Positions 8,336 through 14,402 of a stretch of 21,344 nt of DNA are shown here, in pieces. A model generated the notes under the pieces. The model was not told where the DNA came from and ran no database searches. It worked only from the letters and a program-made list of their open reading frames with translations. The translations under genes and the position numbers were made by a program. The DNA comes from Gemmatimonadota bacterium (lineage in GTDB: Bacteria > Latescibacterota > UBA2968 > UBA8231). The DNA is taken from NCBI GenBank assembly GCA_009840005.1, contig VXOR01000016.1:28529-49872 (forward strand), in the 5' to 3' direction. Positions within the stretch are counted from its first letter, which is position 1. Each line of letters starts with the position of its first letter.

Positions 8336-8997
8336 CCAAACAGGGCGGCTGGTGCCAAGACTGTCGGCAGCCAGATGTAGGGCGCGTACGTCGCAAACGT
8401 GCTAGTCGGCTCGTTGGTGAAGACGCGGAACTCCGTCGGCATGGAGAGAATCGCGATGACAATTGCCTCGGCCAATAGCATCAACCCAATCGCATTCCAA
8501 GCCCATATCGCGTAGAATCCCACCTTGCCGCGCCAGACCAGCCAAGCCATAGCCGGCGCGGTCAAGCCGACGAAGATGTCGAAATTGAGTCCCACGTAGG
8601 TGATCTGCACCGGAGCCTGCCCCGCTTGGTACATTCCTCGTAAGAACACGGCGACCGGCACGCGGAAAAACTGGAAGCCAATCAGCCCAACCGGACCGAT
8701 TGCAGCTACCAGCACGGTCCCCACCCGCGAAAAGGCCACGCCGCCCGTTAGGATCATCAAGGCCGTGAAGAGGGATAGCGAAAGGCCGCGCAACGCGTCT
8801 GAGAGAGCGACCAGTCCAGTCGCCACCAACCAGAGCATCGCTCCCATGGCTGCCCGCCTCGTCCACAGGTCGGCGACCTGCCCTGCCCGCTGGACCGCGA
8901 CGCGCATGGCCAGTACGGAGAGCGCCAAGACGCCCAAGACCGTGGCGAAAAAGAGTGCATCAACGCGGAAGGGAACCTTGTCGAGTGCTAGTTCCAT
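8284..8997 (-). CDS. Unrecognised integral membrane protein
   Basis: I do not recognise this family. The 237-residue product has about seven hydrophobic segments (roughly residues 14-33, 47-64, 75-90, 92-112, 133-155, 160-182 and 207-228). Loop features include FQFFRVPVAVFLRGMYQ and SMPTEFRVFTNEPTSTFATYAPYIW. The last dozen residues (SSSCSGSR) are polar and lie in the stretch that overlaps the sulfatase 3' end, so the C-terminus may have been extended by loss of an earlier stop. The gene begins 9 bp after mazG and is almost certainly co-transcribed with it. Nothing in the sequence shows a catalytic or transport motif. Confidence 0.75.
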   Translation of the reverse strand: MELALDKVPFRVDALFFATVLGVLALSVLAMRVAVQRAGQVADLWTRRAAMGAMLWLVATGLVALSDALRGLSLSLFTALMILTGGVAFSRVGTVLVAAIGPVGLIGFQFFRVPVAVFLRGMYQAGQAPVQITYVGLNFDIFVGLTAPAMAWLVWRGKVGFYAIWAWNAIGLMLLAEAIVIAILSMPTEFRVFTNEPTSTFATYAPYIWLPTVLAPAALFGHLLVLRWLSSSCSGSR

Positions 8998-9006
8998 ATC
9001 ACTTGC

Positions 9007-9807
9007 TTATTCTTCGCCCTTTTCGCGCGCTTTCACCTCGTCCCAGATCTCGTCTAGGGCCGCTAGCGAGAGCGTGGCGACTTCCTCGCCCCGCGCCTGC
9101 ACGATCTCCTCTAGGGCGCGGAAGCGGCGCTCAAACTTGGCGACTGCACGCCTGAGCGCCTGCTCGGGATCTACTTTGAGGAATCGGCTGGCGTTGACTA
9201 ACGAGAAGAGCAAGTCGCCAAACTCCTCCTCGACCGCCGCAGCCCTACCCGTCTCCCAAGCCTTGCGCACTTCGGCAAATTCCTCTTCGACCTTGTCGAG
9301 TGCGCCATCAACCTCGTCCCAATCAAACCCCTGCTGTGCAACTCGCGCTTGGATACGATGAGCACGCATTAGAGCGGGGAGGTGCTTGGGAATGCCCTCC
9401 AGCAACGACGGCGCGGCGTCCCCTTGCTCTCGCCGCTCCTGCTTTTTGATCTGCTCCCAGCGGAGCAAAACCTCGTCTGCCTCGTCTGCACTCGCATCGC
9501 CAAAGACGTGAGGATGGCGGCGAATCAGCTTATCGACGATGGCTTGGCCGACCGCCTCGATGTCGAAGCGACCCTCCTCGGCCGCGACCTGGGCGTGGAA
9601 CACCACTTGCAGCAACACATCGCCCAGCTCCTTGCACAACTCGGCGTCGTCTGCTGCGTCAATGGCTTCAAGGGCCTCGTACACTTCCTCTAATAGGTAT
9701 GGTTTGAGCGTGGCATGCGTCTGCTGGCGGTCCCAGGGGCAGCCAGCGGGGCCGCGCAGACGCGCCATGATAGCAACTAATTCTGAGAAGGTGGAATCGT
9801 TTTGCAT
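9007..9807 (-). CDS. mazG: Nucleoside triphosphate pyrophosphohydrolase MazG
   Basis: MazG hydrolyses (d)NTPs to the monophosphate and pyrophosphate, acting as a house-cleaning enzyme and, in E. coli, lowering (p)ppGpp effects. The 266-residue protein has both tandem MazG repeats. The first carries CPWDRQQTHATLKPYLLEE, with the metal-binding pattern EEVYE (40-44) and ELGDVLLQVVFHAQ (60-73). The second carries EEEFAEVRKA and EEEFGDLLFSLVN. The linker LIRRHPHVFGD is also typical. The ATG at 9807 is preceded by GGAAG about 9 nt upstream, a moderate ribosome site. A possible promoter on the minus strand has -10 TATTAT at 9846-9841 and a poor -35 TTGGGC at 9870-9865 with an 18-nt spacer. Confidence 0.96.
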   Translation of the reverse strand: MQNDSTFSELVAIMARLRGPAGCPWDRQQTHATLKPYLLEEVYEALEAIDAADDAELCKELGDVLLQVVFHAQVAAEEGRFDIEAVGQAIVDKLIRRHPHVFGDASADEADEVLLRWEQIKKQERREQGDAAPSLLEGIPKHLPALMRAHRIQARVAQQGFDWDEVDGALDKVEEEFAEVRKAWETGRAAAVEEEFGDLLFSLVNASRFLKVDPEQALRRAVAKFERRFRALEEIVQARGEEVATLSLAALDEIWDEVKAREKGEE

Positions 9808-9878
9808 CGTCTTTCGCTTCCGCGATTTTAATTATGAATAATAATAAGAAACTGCTCACCACCAGCCCAAAAACCGCG

Positions 9879-9906
9879 TAGCAGATGGGCTATAGCTCAT
9901 CTGCTA
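9879..9906. repeat. 28-bp near-perfect palindrome in the mazG-parA divergent region
   Basis: The left arm TAGCAGATGGGCTA meets the right arm TAGCTCATCTGCTA. Thirteen of fourteen base pairs match; the only flaw is G9888 opposite T9897. There is no spacer. Neither flank has a T-run of the length expected for an intrinsic terminator, and the genes on both sides point away, so a terminator would serve no purpose here. A dimeric repressor or activator site, or a hairpin in a mazG 5' leader, fits better. It lies about 75 bp upstream of the mazG start and about 75 bp upstream of the parA-side -35 box. Confidence 0.75.
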
Positions 9907-9982
9907 TAAATTTACAACATATTATTTTATATATACTTATGCATTATTTAGTATTCATATGTAACCAAATTGAAACAAATCC
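9907..9982 (+). promoter_or_regulatory. AT-rich upstream stretch before the parA-side promoter
   Basis: Most bases in this 76-bp stretch are A or T, in sharp contrast to the GC-rich coding DNA around it. It contains runs such as ATATTATTTTATATATACTT. It ends directly at the -35 box at 9983, the position of an UP element or of sites for nucleoid proteins. No open reading frame is visible in it. The role is inferred from position and composition alone. Confidence 0.4.
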
Positions 9983-10010
9983 TTGACGCGCCGTCACGCC
10001 GTATTATATT
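9983..10010 (+). promoter_or_regulatory. Sigma-70-type promoter for the parA leader
   Basis: The -35 box TTGACG (9983-9988) and the -10 box TATATT (10005-10010) are separated by 16 bp. They match five and four consensus positions respectively. An alternative -10, TATTAT at 10002, would give too short a spacer. Transcription should begin near 10016-10018, which leaves about 175 nt of untranslated sequence before parA. Confidence 0.65.
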
Positions 10011-10012
10011 GA

Positions 10013-10176
10013 ATCAGAGGCGGTGATTAGGGTCTTCTGCATAACTCCCCTGAATGCGCTCCCTTTGACTATGGGAGCAGTCAGTTGGCCCTTTTAATTT
10101 GTTGCTCACTAAATAGCACGGAATCGCGCTTGGGTGCGCTCCGATTAGCTGATTGAGCCTTTTTGTAGGCTTTGAT
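10013..10176 (+). ncRNA. Candidate structured RNA or 5' leader upstream of parA
   Basis: Several hairpins can be drawn by eye. GCTCCC (10058-10063) pairs with GGGAGC (10073-10078), with outer help from CTGA (10050-10053) and TCAG (10081-10084). CGGA plus GCGC (10119-10129) pair with GCGC plus TCCG (10136-10143). AGCCT (10156-10160) pairs with AGGCT (10167-10171). The ends could alternatively close as ATCAGAG (10013-10019) with CTTTGAT (10170-10176). The size, the closing helix and the phrase ACTCCCCTGAATGCG recall 6S RNA, whose bubble strand contains a similar CCCCUGAGCCG. The match is too short to be firm. It may simply be a regulatory leader for parA. No tRNA, tmRNA, SRP RNA or known riboswitch core was recognised. 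Confidence 0.3.
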
Positions 10177-10192
10177 AGGGCAAAATATCGGT

Positions 10193-10969
10193 ATGGGCAA
10201 AATCATCGCTATCGCCAATCAAAAAGGCGGAGTGGGCAAAACCACTACGGCTGTCAATCTTGCCGCCGGTCTAGCCCTTTTCGGGTACCGAACCCTACTC
10301 ATCGACTTAGACCCGCAGGCCAATGCCACTAGTAGTTGCGACGCTGAGCTCGGTAGCGACTATGCCTCGACCTACGAGGTCTTGATAGGCCAGCTCAGCA
10401 CCTCCTCAGCGACCTTTCCCACCTATATAAAGGACCTCTTCGTAGTGCCCGGGCACGTCCGCCTCGCAGGTGCCGAAGTGGAAATGGCCGCGATGGTCGG
10501 GCGCGACAAGCGGCTGGCCGAAGCCCTAGATCCGATAAAACGACAGTACGAATTTATACTCATTGATTGTCCGCCGTCCTTGGGCTTGCTGACCATCAAC
10601 GCGCTGAGTGCGGCCGATTCCGTGCTCATTCCGGTGCAGTGTGAGTACTACGCCTTAGAAGGTGTGAGCAAACTCAACGATACCATCCGCGTGGTGCGGC
10701 GTTACCTCAATCCCGATCTCGAAATCGAGGGCATTTTACTTACCCTGTACGACAACCGCTTGCAGCTTTGTCGCCACGTGGCCCAAGAAGTGCGCAACCA
10801 CTTCGGCGACAAGGTCTATCAGACGATCATCAGCCGCAACATTAGCTTGGCCGAGGCCCCGGGTTTTAGCCAGCCCATCGCGCTCTACGACACAGAATCG
10901 AGAGGCTCCAGCAACTACAGCAGCTTAGTTTCCGAAATCTGTGCCCATAGATCCTCTGTCTTAGCCTAA
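10193..10969 (+). CDS. ParA/Soj-family partitioning ATPase
   Basis: A 258-residue deviant Walker-A ATPase of the ParA/Soj type. These form DNA-bound dimers that position chromosomes, plasmids or protein complexes with a ParB-like partner. The ATP loop KGGVGKTT is at residues 11-18. [12 protein letters not shown] supplies the Walker A' aspartate. [18 protein letters not shown] is Walker B with its neighbouring patch, and the C-terminal [13 protein letters not shown] is typical of Soj. I prefer the ATG at 10193, since homologues begin with [13 protein letters not shown]; the in-frame TTG at 10172 lies inside a predicted hairpin. No good Shine-Dalgarno precedes either. The region after DPQANAT ([13 protein letters not shown]) departs from the usual ATSGLG form. 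No parB follows, which is unusual for a chromosomal Soj, so it could serve another cargo. The symbol is left blank for that reason. Confidence 0.92.
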   Translation: MGKIIAIANQKGGVGKTTTAVNLAAGLALFGYRTLLIDLDPQANATSSCDAELGSDYASTYEVLIGQLSTSSATFPTYIKDLFVVPGHVRLAGAEVEMAAMVGRDKRLAEALDPIKRQYEFILIDCPPSLGLLTINALSAADSVLIPVQCEYYALEGVSKLNDTIRVVRRYLNPDLEIEGILLTLYDNRLQLCRHVAQEVRNHFGDKVYQTIISRNISLAEAPGFSQPIALYDTESRGSSNYSSLVSEICAHRSSVLA

Positions 10970-11000
10970 TCCCCCATCTACATTTCTACATTGTTTTTTC

Positions 11001-11028
11001 TTGACAATCGTTTGCATCGACATATTAT
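11001..11028 (+). promoter_or_regulatory. Strong sigma-70-type promoter for the sigma-54 activator gene
   Basis: TTGACA (11001-11006) is a perfect -35 box, and TATTAT (11023-11028) is a five-of-six -10 box, with a 16-bp spacer. Transcription would begin near 11035, about 35 nt before the GTG start at 11072. This also rules out the longer reading frame that opens upstream of the promoter. Confidence 0.75.
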
Positions 11029-11053
11029 ATTCATTTTTGCATTAAATATCCAA

Positions 11054-11065
11054 AAGGAAGGAAGG
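11054..11065 (+). promoter_or_regulatory. Ribosome-binding site that fixes the start of the sigma-54 activator
   Basis: AAGGAAGGAAGG is a threefold repeat of a Shine-Dalgarno core. Its last copy is 6 nt from the in-frame GTG at 11072. It is the strongest ribosome site I noticed in the window and supports that GTG over any upstream start. Confidence 0.7.
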
Positions 11066-11071
11066 CTGTCT

Positions 11072-12100
11072 GTGTATTCTTGTACGTCTGCAAACTCGGG
11101 CGCGGCTACGCGAGTGGGCGCGTCCTCCCCCCGCTCTGCCGACCATCCCGAATTTATCACCCAAAACCCCCAGGTCCGCCGCCTGCTAGCCCAAGCTGAC
11201 CGGGTCGCTGAGTCCCCAGCGACCGTACTCCTCACTGGAGAAAGCGGCACAGGCAAAGAAGTGTTGGCGCGGCGTTTACACCGGCGCAGCCCAAGGCGCA
11301 GAGCCTCGTTTGTGCGACTCAACTGCGCCGCGCTGCCCGAAGGCGTCTTGGAGAGTGAGCTGTTCGGGCACGAGAAAGGAGCCTTTACGGGTGCGGTCCG
11401 CCAGCACTTAGGCCGCTTTGAACTAGCCGATCGCGGGACCTTGTTTCTCGACGAGATTGGCGCGGCGGATATGCGCGTGCAACTGCGCCTGTTGCGCGTC
11501 CTGCAAGAACGCGAATTCGAGCGCGTCGGAGGCGCGGAGACCTTGCGGGTAGATGTGCGGGTCATCGCCGCCACCAACGTCGATTTGCGGGAAGAGGTCC
11601 GCAAAAGAACCTTCCGCGAGGATCTCTTCTACCGGCTCAACGTCGTACCGCTCAAGCTGCCGCCGCTGCGCCAACGCAAGGGAGACATTCCCCTACTAGT
11701 CGAACACTTTATCCGCCGATTGGCGGCGCAAAACGGGTGCAAAATTCGCGGGATTGACGCCGCGGCCTTAAACCACTTCTTGGCCTATCCATGGCCGGGC
11801 AATGTGCGGCAGTTGGAAAACGCCCTTGAGCGCATGGTCCTCCTCGCAAACGACAGCTTGCTGCGGGAAGAAGACGTGCCCGAAGAGATCATCTACTGGC
11901 AGGACGAAGAAGAGCCCGATCTAAGCCAGCGCGATTTTAAGGAAGCGCGGAACTCGTTTGAGCGGCACTTCCTCTGCGAGGCTCTGCACCGACACCGCGG
12001 GGTAATTTCGCAAGTAGCCGAAGACGTGGGCCTGTCGCGCAAGAGCCTGTACGCAAAGCTAGAACACCTCGACATCGACTACCAACACTACCGCACCTAA
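11072..12100 (+). CDS. Sigma-54-dependent transcriptional activator without a sensor domain
   Basis: A 342-residue bacterial enhancer-binding protein. The AAA+ domain spans roughly residues 28-270, with Walker A GESGTGKE (56-63), the sigma-54 contact loop GAFTGA (103-108), Walker B TLFLDEI (123-129), the sensor region VIAATNVDLREEV and the arginine-finger patch FREDLFYRLNVVPL. A C-terminal Fis-type helix-turn-helix (VISQVAEDVGLSRKSLYAKL, from about 311) binds DNA. There is no receiver, GAF or PAS domain; only about 27 low-complexity residues precede the AAA+ core. This layout resembles PspF, which is controlled by a separate protein. The gene follows parA by 102 bp with its own promoter. Its stop is one base from the convergent TPR gene. 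Its target genes are unknown, and I saw no clear sigma-54 promoter in the window. Confidence 0.94.
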   Translation: MYSCTSANSGAATRVGASSPRSADHPEFITQNPQVRRLLAQADRVAESPATVLLTGESGTGKEVLARRLHRRSPRRRASFVRLNCAALPEGVLESELFGHEKGAFTGAVRQHLGRFELADRGTLFLDEIGAADMRVQLRLLRVLQEREFERVGGAETLRVDVRVIAATNVDLREEVRKRTFREDLFYRLNVVPLKLPPLRQRKGDIPLLVEHFIRRLAAQNGCKIRGIDAAALNHFLAYPWPGNVRQLENALERMVLLANDSLLREEDVPEEIIYWQDEEEPDLSQRDFKEARNSFERHFLCEALHRHRGVISQVAEDVGLSRKSLYAKLEHLDIDYQHYRT

Positions 12101-12101
12101 C

Positions 12102-13160
12102 TCACAGGCGCGTGGCAAGTGCACGGTGGAATTTCGCCATCTGGCCTTCGAGATAGGCCCGGTGCTCGCCATCGGTCGGCTCGAGCGCGAGGGCTTGACG
12201 CATAATGGCCATTGCGTGGGCATGCCGCCCCAACAGGTGCAGCAATTCCGCATAGGTATCCAAATAGACTGGGTTTTCCGCGTCGAGCTTGACCGCACGC
12301 ATCGACAGATTTAGGGCGTAGCTAAGACGCAGGCCCTCTTCTGCATAGGTCCAAGCCAAGTTATTGAGGATCAGAGGATCGTCTGGAGCACCAGCCAAGG
12401 CGCGCTCGTAGTAGTAAATAGCGCCGTCGGGCCGCTCGCGCTCGTAGTAGATGCGGGCGATGTCAACCGCACTGATGACTCCGGCCGTCAGCGCTTGAGC
12501 AAAAGTGCGAGCGGCCCGTTCCGCAAGCCCTTGGCGGAGTTGGCAATCTCCCAAGGTGAGGACGAGTTGCTGGTCATCGGGTTGAATGCGCACGGCCTCG
12601 ACAAGCGCGACTTCGGCCTCGGCGAATCGCCTCTCGGCAATCAAAAGGCGGCCGAGTTCAACGTGGGCGAAGAGGTAGTGCTCGTCGAGTCGGGTGGCTT
12701 GGCGCAACGCTTCTACGGCTGCGTCGGGCCGCTCTTGACGGGCGTGGAGCCAGCCCTCGGTTGCCCACAGCGACGCCCTCTCCCCGTAGTCTGCGCGCAA
12801 TTGCGCGAGGAGTTTTGCGGTTTGGGCGAAGCGCTCCTCTTTTTCGCAAATGTCGCGCAAGGCCCTGTACAGGTCGTCGTTGTCCGGTGCCAAGGCAACG
12901 GCTTGGCCGATCAGCTCTAGTGCGGCATCCACTTCGTCTAGGCCCAGCCGGGCGAGGGCGGCGATGAGCAGCAAGCGGTCATCCGGCCCGTCTTGGCGAA
13001 CGGCCCGGCGGGTTTCGGCCAAGGCTTGGTCGTAGAGGCCGTCGCGCAAGTAGGCGTGCGCCAGCTGGGCGTGCCCGGCTCGGTAGGCCCCGCATTGCGG
13101 ATTACTGATGACGAACGCGCCAAGCAGGGCACAGCAAACGGCCTGTCTAGCAAGGCGCAT
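12102..13160 (-). CDS. Exported tetratricopeptide-repeat protein
   Basis: A 352-residue protein with a hydrophobic N-terminal export signal (about residues 5-24; C23 is not in a good lipobox). It continues as TPR repeats of about 34 residues almost to the end. Clear repeats include the ones around AHAYLRDGLYDQALAETRRA, GRLLIAERRFAEAEVALVEA, ARIYYERERPDGAIYYYERA and NNLAWTYAEEGLRLSYALNL. TPR proteins are scaffolds. At the end of a PBP2-RodA operon it may hold wall-synthesis or hydrolysis enzymes together in the periplasm, but that is inference. The start ATG directly follows the RodA stop (TGAATG), implying coupled translation. It is the last gene of the nine-gene operon. Confidence 0.85.
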   Translation of the reverse strand: MRLARQAVCCALLGAFVISNPQCGAYRAGHAQLAHAYLRDGLYDQALAETRRAVRQDGPDDRLLLIAALARLGLDEVDAALELIGQAVALAPDNDDLYRALRDICEKEERFAQTAKLLAQLRADYGERASLWATEGWLHARQERPDAAVEALRQATRLDEHYLFAHVELGRLLIAERRFAEAEVALVEAVRIQPDDQQLVLTLGDCQLRQGLAERAARTFAQALTAGVISAVDIARIYYERERPDGAIYYYERALAGAPDDPLILNNLAWTYAEEGLRLSYALNLSMRAVKLDAENPVYLDTYAELLHLLGRHAHAMAIMRQALALEPTDGEHRAYLEGQMAKFHRALATRL

Positions 13161-14399
13161 TCAGAACTCGTGGCGGTAGGTGCCGATGTGGAGGAGCAGA
13201 CCGATAGCGAGGAGGTTGGACAGCAGCGAAGAGCCTCCCGAACTGAGAAAGGGCAGCGGTAGGCCGGTGATAGGCATGACGCCGATGGTCATGCCAACGT
13301 TGATAAACACGTGAAAGGTCAGCATCGCAGCCAAGCCGAGGGCTGTTAGGCCGTAAAAGGCATTATTGGCCATAGAGGCGATGTGCAGCGCCCGATAGAT
13401 AAGAAAAAAGAACAGGCCCAGCACGATCAGGGCCATGACAAACCCCCCCTCCTCGGCGATGACCGAGAAGATAAAATCGGTATGAGCCGCCGGCAGGAAC
13501 TGGTGCTTAGTCTGTGTGCCTTCTAGCAGGCCCTTACCTGTCAACCCTCCGGAGCCAATAGCGATCTTGGATTGGATGATGTTCCACCCGTCTCCAAGTG
13601 GATCGCTCTCTGGATTGAGGAAGGTCGTAATGCGGGCCTTCTGGTATGGGCGCAGAAAGTTCTCCCAAAAATACACCATGAGCAAACCCGCCGAGATATT
13701 GACGACGGCCATGGCAATGGTCAACCAGAGCTGGCGCATAAAACGGTGAATCAAGAGGGTGCTGCCGATGATAAAGGACGCGAATACGTACGGAGTGCCC
13801 CATTGCCATAGCGGCTCTAAGGAGCAAAAGACGCTGATGAGCGGCGAGATGATGAGGAAAATGAAAAACCTGCGCAGCCCCACCCAATAAAGCATGGGGA
13901 AAAACGGCGCACCCAAAGAAATCGCGGTCCCCAAGTCGGGCTGGGGCACAATCAAGGCGATCGGCACCAATACGAGAAACAAGGCCCCGAGAAAGCCGTT
14001 GATGGAGTTGATGTGTTCGGTGTTGCGATCACTCAGGTAGCGGGCTAGCGCTATGATGGTCGCGATCTTGGTCAGTTCTGAAGGCTGCAACATCACCGGT
14101 CCCAAGCGCAACCAACGAGTAGCATCGCCCGTACCCCACATCAACACCGCAACTAGGCTCGCAATGCTGAACAGGTATAGCAGATACGCCACGCTGTAAA
14201 TGACCTTTTCCGGGATATAGACGACGGCTATAGCTACGGCAAAGGCCAAAATCGCGAATTGGAGTTGCTTAATCCAAGCGTTCTGCACCAAGGTAGAGTC
14301 GTTGTGATACGTAGCACTGTAGATCGCGATGATGCCGATCAGGACGGTCGCCAAAGTCGCCATCAGGAGCGGGACATCGAGTCTGCGGAGCAAACGCAT
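13161..14399 (-). CDS. rodA: Peptidoglycan glycosyltransferase RodA (SEDS family)
   Basis: RodA polymerises lipid II into glycan strands during cell elongation, as partner of PBP2. The 412-residue polytopic protein has the SEDS motifs RWLRLGPVMLQPSELTK (95-111), PQPDLGTA (152-159), FLNPESDPLGDGWNIIQSK (260-278, with D266 the probable catalytic aspartate), GSGGLTGKG (282-290), FLPAAHTDFIFSVIAEE (301-317) and GLPLPFLSSGGSS (379-391). It is about 40 residues longer than E. coli RodA. The extra length lies between PDLGTA and ESDPLG (about residues 165-235) and is largely hydrophobic, so it could add one or two membrane helices. The gene begins 3 bp after the PBP2 stop and is adjacent to the TPR gene. 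Confidence 0.97.
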   Translation of the reverse strand: MRLLRRLDVPLLMATLATVLIGIIAIYSATYHNDSTLVQNAWIKQLQFAILAFAVAIAVVYIPEKVIYSVAYLLYLFSIASLVAVLMWGTGDATRWLRLGPVMLQPSELTKIATIIALARYLSDRNTEHINSINGFLGALFLVLVPIALIVPQPDLGTAISLGAPFFPMLYWVGLRRFFIFLIISPLISVFCSLEPLWQWGTPYVFASFIIGSTLLIHRFMRQLWLTIAMAVVNISAGLLMVYFWENFLRPYQKARITTFLNPESDPLGDGWNIIQSKIAIGSGGLTGKGLLEGTQTKHQFLPAAHTDFIFSVIAEEGGFVMALIVLGLFFFLIYRALHIASMANNAFYGLTALGLAAMLTFHVFINVGMTIGVMPITGLPLPFLSSGGSSLLSNLLAIGLLLHIGTYRHEF

Positions 14400-14402
14400 G
14401 AG

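Noticed and set aside
10023..10097. A 24-codon GTG-started leader peptide in the parA leader
   Set aside because: The only purine-rich stretch (GAGG) lies 2 nt from the GTG, too close. The peptide has no run of a regulatory amino acid, and the frame overlaps the predicted hairpins.
10991..11071. Longer N-terminus for the sigma-54 activator starting at 10991
   Set aside because: The frame contains the consensus promoter at 11001-11028 and the strong ribosome site at 11054-11065, so the protein must begin downstream, at the GTG at 11072.
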